From positions 125,423 through 189,422 of the forward strand of contig NZ_SMMA01000066.1 in NCBI RefSeq assembly GCF_009711345.1: 64,000 bases of DNA. The letters run 5' to 3'. The notes beneath the pieces are model-generated. The model worked only from the letters and a program-made list of their open reading frames with translations. It had not been told where the DNA came from and searched no databases. Each line of letters starts with the position of its first letter. Position 1 is the stretch's first letter. The position numbers were made by a program, and so were the translations under genes. The stretch comes from Pseudovibrio flavus. Lineage in GTDB: Bacteria; Pseudomonadota; Alphaproteobacteria; Rhizobiales; Stappiaceae. Below, in pieces: positions 56,809 to 64,000 of the stretch.

Positions 56809-59800
56809 TGCGCATTCTAAGTATTCGCGGTGAAAATCTGGCGAGCCTTGCTGCGCCGTTTGAAATTGACCTTGAAGTGCAGCCTCTCAAGGGCGCTGGC
56901 CTGTTTGCCATTACGGGTGAGACCGGTGCAGGCAAGTCTACGTTGCTGGACGCTATGTGTTTGGCGCTTTTCGGCAAATGCCCGCGCTTGACGGCAGATG
57001 GCTCTAACGAGTCCGTTCCTGATATCTCCGGCGATACGCATGGCGAGCGCGACCCAAAATCGGTGCTCACACGCGGTGCTGCCAGCGGTTTTGCCGAGGT
57101 GGACTTTCTTGGCATCGACGGGGAGGTCTATCGCAGCCAGTGGGTCGTGCGCAGAGCGCGCGGCAAAGCAACAGGTCGCCTGCAGAACGTGGATCGCCAG
57201 TTGGTGCGTGTTCGTGATGACAAAACCATCGAGAATGGCATCAAGAAGGTGGATGCAGCCGTCGAGGAAAAGCTGGGTCTTACCTATGAGCAGTTCCGCC
57301 GAACGGTTCTGCTTGCTCAGGGCGACTTTGATGCTTTCCTTCGTGCAGGTGACCGAGAGCGTGCCGCTCTGCTGGAAAAGGTAACAGGCACAGATATTTA
57401 CCGCCGTGTTTCCAAGCGTATTCACGAGCAAACCAGCACGGCTCAGCAGGCTGTGAGCGAGTTGGAAAAACGCTGTGATGCGGTGGGTATGCTGGATGAT
57501 GAGCAGCGCGGAGAGTTGCAAAAAGAGCTTGATGAGCAGCGCGCCTTTGCGGCAGCGCGCCAGAAGGCCCTTGCGGAGCTTAAGGCTGGCGCGGAAATTC
57601 TCAAGCGCATTGATATTGCCCGCGAACAGGTGGAAGAGGCTGAAACCAAACAGGATCTTGCCGTTCGAGAGAGCGAAGCAAATGAGACCAAGCGCAAGCT
57701 GCGTGAGCAGTTAAAGCGCATTCAGGGAACCGAGCCAATCGCTGTCGCGCAGGAGCATGCTGTGCGGCAAGAGGGCGAGGCTCGCAGCCAGCTACAGAAG
57801 CTGGAAATGTTCCTTGCTCGGGCCGATGCGATTGTGCGCTCTAGCCGAGAAGAAAATGACAAGGCGCAGTCTGTTCTAGAGCAGATTGATGCTGACTTTG
57901 CGATCATGCAGCCGCAATGGGCTGAGGCTGAGCGTCTTGATGAGGCTGTCCGCCAGCTTGGAAATCAGGTCGAGGGGCACAGACGTGAAACGCGTTCACT
58001 TAGTGACCAGCTCTCTGCATTCCAGCAGGAATTGACCAGCAAACTACGCGAGATGGAAGAGCAGAAGGATCTGAAAGACAAGCTGAAGGATCAGCTTGCC
58101 CGCCTCAAGCCTGCTCAAGGGTTCCATGAGCGCGGTGATGATATCATTACACGTATCAACGGCGCGCAGGACGCGGCTATTCGCTTGTCCAAGATTGAAG
58201 ACGAAGAGCAGATTGTTTTCAAACGGGCCAACGAACTACAAGACCTGCAAGAAAAGCTGGAAGGCCGCCTTCAGAGTTTCGCCTCGCAGCAGCAGACCAT
58301 TCGTGCTCGCTTGAATGAGGCGCAAAACGCGCTTGGTGACTTTGATATTCAAACGCTGCAAGCCCGCCGTGAGACACTCGAACGATTGGGGGGTCTCGTT
58401 TCTAGTTTAGAACGGGACAGCCGATTTCTTGGTCAAAATGAAAAGCGTCTGCTCGGAGAAAATGAAGCAGTTCAACACCTTACTGGTACCATCGAGGCAC
58501 TGACAGCACAAAAGGAGGCGCTGTCTCTAGAGCTGGAAAGTCTTCGTGAGCAAGAGGAGCGTGCTGAAGGTAAGGCGAGCCTTGCCAACAAAGCTGCGGA
58601 TGAGGTGAGCGCACACCTGCGCATGGCGCTGGTGGAGGATGAGCCGTGTCCGGTTTGTGGTTCTATAGACCATCCATTTGTTGGTGAGCAAGCGCCTGCG
58701 ATTACAGCGCTCTTTGAAGAGCTGCGAGCGGAATTTGTGGCGCTTCGCGAAAAACGCAAAACCACTGAAAAGCAGCAGCAGGAGCTCGGCTCTGCGATTG
58801 CAAAGGCCGAGGCGGAGAAAGATCAACGTCAGCGCAGCAGTGAAGAAATCTCCAATTCTCTTGCAGAGAGCATTCCTGCCTTTGAAGAGCAGGTTGGCGA
58901 GTTTGTTAGTTTGGTGCAGTCTGTCGGTGGCTCCATCGACAAGCAAAGTATTCGCGGCCTAGACGAAAACTGGCTCTCGCTCAAAGAGATGATCACGGGA
59001 GAGGCTGCTAAGGGGCGTGAGCGCCTTGATGCCTATCAGCGCCTCAAAGCGCAAGTTGATGCAGACTACGGCGAATTGCAGAAGCTGCAGGACGAAGCAC
59101 AGAAAGAGGAACAGCAGCGGGACGAGCAGCGCCGTACAATCGGCTCTCTGGAACAGCAGAAGGTCAAACTGTCCTCCGATAAGACCAACACTCAGAATGA
59201 GTTGAACCGCCTTGGCAGGGAGCTTTCTCATCCGCTGGCGTTTATGGAAACCTCTTTCGATGAAATGTTGCAGAAGCCGGAAAGCATCAAGCAGAAGGTT
59301 GGAAGTCTTGCTGCCGAATGGGAGGATGCGAACAAAGCATCTACTGTCTGCGATCAGCGTCTTGCTGAACTTGCTGAGCATATTGCTGGCCTGCGAAGCT
59401 CCTGTGAAAGCGCAGAGCGTTCGGCCGCTGAGGGTCAAAGCAAGCTGAAACTGCTCGAAGAGCGTCTCCAACAGGAGAGGGCAAAGCGAGCTGGCTTGCT
59501 GAATGGGAAGCCGACGAAACAGCACCAAGACGAGTTTTCAGAAAAACGCGCAGGTGCGCGCGCCGCTGCCCAGCAAACCAACACTGTTCTGGTTGGTAAG
59601 CTTGAGGAGCTGAAAGACGCTCAAGGCCGCTTCGAGACCACAAAGGAAAACCTTGCTGCCTATGAGAAAACGGTAACAGAAGCAAAAGCTGCTTTTGAAG
59701 CCGTGCTGCAAGAACTCGGTGTCAGTGCCGAGGAATACCAGTCCGCCCGTCAGCGTCTGGTTACAGAACTGCCTGTTCTTGAGGCCGAGTTAGCCCGCAT

Positions 59801-60563
59801 CGATGAAGCGTTGATCCAGACGCGTGAAGTTGTTCGCTTGCGCAAGGTCGATTTGGAAAAAGCGCTTGCCCAGCCGATGCCTGCCGATCCTCTTCTGATA
59901 CTGGAACAGAAGATAGAAGAGGCGCAGAACGAGCATCAGGATTTACTTGTGAAAGTGGGCCGTGTGGAAGCACAGCTTGTGGCTGATGATACCGCGCGGG
60001 CTAAAGCTGCTGGCCTCATGGTTGAGATCAACAAAGCCAAGGAGCACTTCACTGCGTGGGGTGCCGTAAACCGTGCGGTTGGTTCTGCAGAAGGCGACAA
60101 GTTCCAAAAGATTGCTCAGGCGGTAACGCTCGACCTTCTCGTAGAGCTCGCCAACAAACAGCTACAGGTGCTGAAACCGCGCTACCGCTTACAGCGGGCA
60201 AGTGGCGGTCTTGGTATTCTTGTTGAAGACAGGGATATGGGCGATGTGCCTCGTTCCACTCGCTCTTTGAGTGGTGGTGAGCGCTTCCTCGTCTCGCTTT
60301 CTCTTGCTTTGGCGCTGTCCGGTCTTGAAGGACGTCAGTCGTTCGTCGATACGCTGTTCATTGACGAAGGCTTTGGCTCGCTTGATGGTGATACGCTGGA
60401 CGTTGCTATTGATGCGCTGGAGATGCTGCAAGGGCAGGGGCGTAAGGTGGGCGTGATCAGCCACGTTGAAGCGATGAAGGACCGTATTCCGGTACAGATC
60501 CGAGTTGAACGTCAGGGGGCTGGTAAAAGCCGTGTAGCGTTGTCAGCGCCAGAGCTTTGGTAG
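56808..60563 (+). CDS. sbcC: Exonuclease SbcCD subunit C (SMC-like ATPase)
   Basis: A 1251-residue Rad50-type ATPase. It has GTG start, Walker A ITGETGAGKST near residue 45, two long coiled-coil arms (about 200-560 and 650-1080), the zinc-hook CPVC (Cys614, Cys617), and the C-terminal signature SLSGGERFLVSLSLALALSG with Walker B TLFIDEGFGSLDGDTL. Length is normal. It ends 2 bases before the stop of the convergent EAL gene. Confidence 0.96.
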   Translation: MRILSIRGENLASLAAPFEIDLEVQPLKGAGLFAITGETGAGKSTLLDAMCLALFGKCPRLTADGSNESVPDISGDTHGERDPKSVLTRGAASGFAEVDFLGIDGEVYRSQWVVRRARGKATGRLQNVDRQLVRVRDDKTIENGIKKVDAAVEEKLGLTYEQFRRTVLLAQGDFDAFLRAGDRERAALLEKVTGTDIYRRVSKRIHEQTSTAQQAVSELEKRCDAVGMLDDEQRGELQKELDEQRAFAAARQKALAELKAGAEILKRIDIAREQVEEAETKQDLAVRESEANETKRKLREQLKRIQGTEPIAVAQEHAVRQEGEARSQLQKLEMFLARADAIVRSSREENDKAQSVLEQIDADFAIMQPQWAEAERLDEAVRQLGNQVEGHRRETRSLSDQLSAFQQELTSKLREMEEQKDLKDKLKDQLARLKPAQGFHERGDDIITRINGAQDAAIRLSKIEDEEQIVFKRANELQDLQEKLEGRLQSFASQQQTIRARLNEAQNALGDFDIQTLQARRETLERLGGLVSSLERDSRFLGQNEKRLLGENEAVQHLTGTIEALTAQKEALSLELESLREQEERAEGKASLANKAADEVSAHLRMALVEDEPCPVCGSIDHPFVGEQAPAITALFEELRAEFVALREKRKTTEKQQQELGSAIAKAEAEKDQRQRSSEEISNSLAESIPAFEEQVGEFVSLVQSVGGSIDKQSIRGLDENWLSLKEMITGEAAKGRERLDAYQRLKAQVDADYGELQKLQDEAQKEEQQRDEQRRTIGSLEQQKVKLSSDKTNTQNELNRLGRELSHPLAFMETSFDEMLQKPESIKQKVGSLAAEWEDANKASTVCDQRLAELAEHIAGLRSSCESAERSAAEGQSKLKLLEERLQQERAKRAGLLNGKPTKQHQDEFSEKRAGARAAAQQTNTVLVGKLEELKDAQGRFETTKENLAAYEKTVTEAKAAFEAVLQELGVSAEEYQSARQRLVTELPVLEAELARIDEALIQTREVVRLRKVDLEKALAQPMPADPLLILEQKIEEAQNEHQDLLVKVGRVEAQLVADDTARAKAAGLMVEINKAKEHFTAWGAVNRAVGSAEGDKFQKIAQAVTLDLLVELANKQLQVLKPRYRLQRASGGLGILVEDRDMGDVPRSTRSLSGGERFLVSLSLALALSGLEGRQSFVDTLFIDEGFGSLDGDTLDVAIDALEMLQGQGRKVGVISHVEAMKDRIPVQIRVERQGAGKSRVALSAPELW

Positions 60564-60564
60564 T

Positions 60565-62733
60565 TTAGGCGCTTTCTAATGCTCGAACGATGTTGCTGTC
60601 CTTTTTTGAAGTGCCGGCCTTTGCATCTGCGTAGTGAAACGTGTCGCTTATTGGCTCCAACGCGCTGAGCGGCTTTGGACGGCCGATAAGGTAACCTTGT
60701 ATCTCGTCACATCGCTCTGAGTGCAACAGCGCGACTTCTGCTTCAGTCTCAACGCCTTCGGCAATTACTTCCATGCCCAGAGCGTGGCCCAGATCAATCA
60801 CCGCGCGAATAATCGCAAGATACTCCGGCGTATGAGTTATGCCGCTAATGAAGCTGCGATCGATTTTTAAGCGGTCAAAAGGAAAACGGCGCAAATAGCT
60901 GAGCGAGGAATATCCTGTACCAAAATCATCCAGGGCGATGGTTACGCCAAGCTCTTTGAGCTTGTTGAGGGCTGAAAGGGTTCGTGCATCATCCTCGATG
61001 AGGATGCTTTCAGTAACTTCCACTTCAAGACGATGCGCTTCTAGTCCACTTTGCAGCAAAGCATATTCGATATGCGGAATGAGTTGGTCGTCATAGAACT
61101 GCACTGGACTTAGGTTGACGCTCACACGAAGTGTTTGCGGCCATTGCGCTGCAGCCTGACAGGCTTGCTCGATTACCCAGCGGCCAATGGGTACAATCAG
61201 ACCGGTTTCTTCTGCGATTGGTATGAACTGCGCCGGGGAAATAGCGCCTTTGGTCGGGTGGTTCCACCGTAGCAGAGCCTCAAAGCCTCTTGTTTTGCGA
61301 TCCATTGTCCGAGCCTGCGCTTGGTAATGGACTTCAAACTGACCTTTTTCCAAGGCTAGGCGAAGGTCATCTTCCATTGTTCGGCGCAGGGCGACTTCCG
61401 CTGCCATGAACGCTTGGAAGAACGAGATTTTGTTTCGGCCAAAGTCTTTCACGCGGTAGAGGGCAATATCAGCGTTTGCCAGAAGAGCGTCGGGGTCTAA
61501 GCGATCAGCTTTTGCGATTTTTATGCCGATACAGGCGGTTGTTCTAACCAAAATACCATTTCCAACGTCAATTGGTTCAGAAATGGCTGCTTGTATCTTC
61601 TTGGCAAGTTCGCCGAGCTGTGAGCGTGATTTTCCAGAGGCTACGAGAATAGCAAACTCATCTCCGCCAAATCGGGCAACAGTGTCTTTCTTCTCGGTGC
61701 AGGCCTCAAGCCTCGCTGCGGTTGTTTTGATGAGTTTGTCGCCAATAGGGTGGCCGTAGAGGTCATTGATATCCTTGAAGCGATCTATGTCGATAAGAAG
61801 CACAGCAACTGGTTTGTTCGTTTGCTTTTGGCGCTTTAGGGCCTTTTCCAGCCTGCTTCTGAGTAGCTGGCGGTTTGGCAATCCGGTAAGAAGATCATGT
61901 TGCGCCATGTGAAGAATTTGGGCATGGGCTGCGCGTTGTTCTCGAATATCTCGCACAGCCGTGGCTCTAAGTTTTTGACCGTTTATCTCAACCGTTCGGG
62001 CACGAACCTCGACCGGAATATACTCCCCTGAGGAGCTGATTATCTCGATTTCATAGGGGGAGGCTGTATCCAACTTCAGGTTCACAAGTGCCTCTTCGAT
62101 GCTGTCAGGGGCGATGAACTCTGTAAGGTGGCGGCCGATCATCTCACTTTCGGTTTGGGAGACAAGGTCACATAAAGCGCGATTGGTCTCTATCACCCGG
62201 CCTTGGTGGGAAATGATCAGTCCTTCGAATGCGCCCTCTGAAAACGTTGAAAGACGATTGGCGCGGCCTGTCTCCTGAGCGTTCTCCTCCTCAAAAGAGC
62301 GCCGGAAAAGCTCGACCTGAAACCGGTCTAGAATTCGGTTTATCAGGCGAGCAGATCTTCCGAGTTTGCCTAGGGCGTCAGGTTCGAAACGCTTTTTGGA
62401 GGTCACGCTGCCTAGTAGGACTTCATCTAGAGTTCTTTCGAAAACGTCGATGCCTTCTTTGGAAATAGCGTTCTGATCGGGAATTTGGGCTGACGGTTTG
62501 CTGCCCTTAGTAAGGCGCAGATGGCTGGAATGGAGAGCTGCTAAGGCAATAAAGATCGCCGCTAAGGGTAGAACTGTATGGAGCCAGAACCAGTGGCTTG
62601 GCGCTGTTTCTTGAGGTGTGATCGGGCTGTGAGCGTAAGCGGTCCCGCAAAGCACGCTTACGAGTAGAAGCTGCCTAATGCCGAAGGTCGAGGCGGAGAC
62701 GGCGAAAGCAGATATCGATCGATAAAACAGCAT
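60565..62733 (-). CDS. PAS-GGDEF-EAL protein, cyclic di-GMP enzyme
   Basis: A 722-residue protein. Two N-terminal hydrophobic segments (about residues 15-35 and 47-70) suggest membrane anchoring. A PAS domain (about 165-285) precedes the diguanylate cyclase domain with intact FGGDEF (about 355) and the phosphodiesterase domain with EALLRW (about 484) and DDFGTGYSSLSYL (about 598). Both catalytic motifs look complete, so the net activity cannot be predicted. It is transcribed alone toward sbcC. Confidence 0.94.
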   Translation of the reverse strand: MLFYRSISAFAVSASTFGIRQLLLVSVLCGTAYAHSPITPQETAPSHWFWLHTVLPLAAIFIALAALHSSHLRLTKGSKPSAQIPDQNAISKEGIDVFERTLDEVLLGSVTSKKRFEPDALGKLGRSARLINRILDRFQVELFRRSFEEENAQETGRANRLSTFSEGAFEGLIISHQGRVIETNRALCDLVSQTESEMIGRHLTEFIAPDSIEEALVNLKLDTASPYEIEIISSSGEYIPVEVRARTVEINGQKLRATAVRDIREQRAAHAQILHMAQHDLLTGLPNRQLLRSRLEKALKRQKQTNKPVAVLLIDIDRFKDINDLYGHPIGDKLIKTTAARLEACTEKKDTVARFGGDEFAILVASGKSRSQLGELAKKIQAAISEPIDVGNGILVRTTACIGIKIAKADRLDPDALLANADIALYRVKDFGRNKISFFQAFMAAEVALRRTMEDDLRLALEKGQFEVHYQAQARTMDRKTRGFEALLRWNHPTKGAISPAQFIPIAEETGLIVPIGRWVIEQACQAAAQWPQTLRVSVNLSPVQFYDDQLIPHIEYALLQSGLEAHRLEVEVTESILIEDDARTLSALNKLKELGVTIALDDFGTGYSSLSYLRRFPFDRLKIDRSFISGITHTPEYLAIIRAVIDLGHALGMEVIAEGVETEAEVALLHSERCDEIQGYLIGRPKPLSALEPISDTFHYADAKAGTSKKDSNIVRALESA

Positions 62734-63043
62734 TAGCTCCGAAATTCCTAATTAAACAAGAGAGCTATTGGGGCAGCAAATTGCTAATGTTTTATTATTA
62801 AAATAACGCAGTCTCAGGCGGTTTATAGAATTTGCATATATTCCGCTTTGTTTTTGAATTTATTTCGAATTTTCGTGGTTAATAGTTTTCTTATTTTTAT
62901 TATTGGTTTGTACTTATCTTGGTGTTTTTTCGTTCTCCTTTGAGTTTCGATTCACCGTTCAATTTTATATTTGATTTTATGATTCCCTGAATTCGTTTTT
63001 GCTATGAATTGCTTCACTGTCAAAACGTCCAGTGAGGGTATCC
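62734..63043. other. T-rich intergenic region
   Basis: No gene is seen. Bases 62830-63000 are strikingly T-rich on the plus strand (A-rich on the minus), with many TTTT runs. It holds the promoters for the GGDEF-EAL gene and the HAD-like gene. GAGGG lies 6 bases before the ATG at 63044. Confidence 0.5.
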
Positions 63044-63886
63044 ATGAAGTGGTCTGCTTTGCTTGTTATGGGTGCAGTGTCTGTGATGAAGCCTACAGGG
63101 GCTGAGCACGAGAACATTCTGCCAAGTTGGGAAGCATCCGAAGCGCGTCATGGGATTGTCGAGTTCGTAGAGCGGGCAACGCGAGAGGCTAGTCCAGATT
63201 TCGTTCCCGAAACTCACCGGCATGTACTCATCGAAGCAGAAGGCACCCTGTGGAGCCGCGGGACATATCAGCACTACAAGTTCACCGAGGTGCAGGCAGA
63301 CGGGGCGGCACCTTCTTTAAACGGTCGTTGGAATGCAAAGCTAAATGAGCGGGAAAATGCCAGAAGTTGGTATTTAACCGGCATGCATCCGTCAACGCGG
63401 GCTCCGCTGAAGGAAATGGTCTATCAGCCCATGACGGAGCTGGTGGAGCTGCTTCAAGAAAAGGGCTTTATCGTTTGGGTGGCTACCGGGCCAGATAAAG
63501 AGCTAACAAGGGCTATTGTTTCAGAGAAGCTGTCCATCGCGCCGCAGTATGTAATCCATGGTCCCAGATGGGTCGCAAATGCTGAGGCTGATGCGCCCGT
63601 GCGTCTGGCGTCATCTGATAGTACTTCCGCTGCACTTGGTGCATCTGATCTTCAGGGTTCATGGTTAGAGCTTTTCCTTGATCGTGTCGGCCATCCTCCC
63701 GTGTTGACCATAGCGGCCCAAGGCGGCGCTCTGTTTACTGAAAATAGGGCGGCTGGGGACGGCGCTCTGGTCTCCATACGCGCAGCAAAAGGGGGTATTT
63801 TAGAGCGGTCCTCTCAGCGTGATGGCCATGTTTTTATTTCCGTTTCGTCAGAGATAGATTGGGAAAAAATGTATACCTGGCAATAA
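63044..63886 (+). CDS. Exported HAD-like protein with degenerate catalytic motifs
   Basis: A 280-residue protein with a weak signal-like N-terminus (MKWSALLVMGAVSVMKPTGA). The body fits a secreted HAD phosphatase family: LPSWEASEARHGIVEFVERATREASPDFVP, then motif I region HVLIEAEGTLW (E64-A-E66 where relatives have DND), TRAPLKEMVYQPMTELVELLQEKGF, motif II-like VATGP (Thr148), and the motif IV position AAQGGA (224-229; GNSDGD in relatives). The acidic catalytic residues are thus lost. Either a pseudoenzyme with a binding role or a decaying gene. ATG 63044 is preferred over GTG 63032 because of GAGGG upstream. Confidence 0.7.
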   Translation: MKWSALLVMGAVSVMKPTGAEHENILPSWEASEARHGIVEFVERATREASPDFVPETHRHVLIEAEGTLWSRGTYQHYKFTEVQADGAAPSLNGRWNAKLNERENARSWYLTGMHPSTRAPLKEMVYQPMTELVELLQEKGFIVWVATGPDKELTRAIVSEKLSIAPQYVIHGPRWVANAEADAPVRLASSDSTSAALGASDLQGSWLELFLDRVGHPPVLTIAAQGGALFTENRAAGDGALVSIRAAKGGILERSSQRDGHVFISVSSEIDWEKMYTWQ

Positions 63887-64000
63887 GATAGTGGGTTCAG
63901 GTTTAGATAATCAAACATTGTTTTATTTATTGATTGAAGTCAATGCAGCACAGCTAGAAGCTGCAAGAGTGGGGGGGCTTCGGCTGACGCTCGTATGGGG

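Overview
The window looks like an ordinary core-chromosome segment of an alphaproteobacterium, most likely Hyphomicrobiales and perhaps close to Stappiaceae/Pseudovibrio. This placement is inferred from gene content: a separated carA/carB pair next to yqeY-dnaG-rpoD, DUF992, DUF3775 and ELM1-like (DUF1022) proteins, an EF-G paralogue, and moderate GC. No similarity search could be run. I see no insertion sequence, integrase, prophage, CRISPR array, rRNA operon or plasmid origin. One tRNA gene (CAT anticodon) is present.

Layout. 1-6.3 kb: 3' part of uvrB, an MltF-type lytic transglycosylase, an EamA exporter, small membrane proteins, DUF3775, GtrA. 6.5-13.6 kb: aspartate aminotransferase, GNAT, an exported beta-rich protein, DUF992, an EF-G paralogue, and MsrP without its usual membrane partner. 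14.3-20.7 kb: LysR with a divergent MDR oxidoreductase/GNAT/DUF2332 run, then an ELM1-trxB-LysR operon read the other way. 20.8-36 kb: information-processing block (Lrp, soluble globin-coupled chemoreceptor, greA, carB, carA, yqeY, dnaG, rpoD). carB and carA are separated by an XRE gene, a 1.25 kb AT-rich gap and a MerR gene. 36-49 kb: a REP-like palindromic element, DJ-1/PfpI protein, cytochrome P450, SIMPL protein, AI-2E transporter, tRNA, DEAD-box helicase, an MFS-GST operon opposite a LysR gene, BadF-type kinase, acetyltransferase-TPR fusion, arsC, pirin. 50-55.3 kb: pyrimidine reduction genes preT-preA, an unknown secreted protein, and a lone ABC substrate-binding protein. 55.5-64 kb: sbcD-sbcC, a PAS-GGDEF-EAL protein, and an exported HAD-like protein whose catalytic motifs are degenerate.

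The most informative signals are two. First, a pair of RutR-type palindromes (TTGACCA-N2-TGGTCAA) occurs in the window, one before preT and one overlapping the predicted promoter of the orphan substrate-binding protein. This ties that transporter to pyrimidine catabolism. Second, the HAD-like protein at the right end keeps the fold landmarks of a secreted phosphatase family but has lost the motif I and motif IV acidic residues, so it looks like a pseudoenzyme. Secondary leads are a 98-bp palindromic element with 9-bp terminal inverted repeats, an unassigned plus-strand terminator suggesting a small RNA near 5.4 kb, a structured leader before the MerR gene, and a 46-residue exported protein after msrP.
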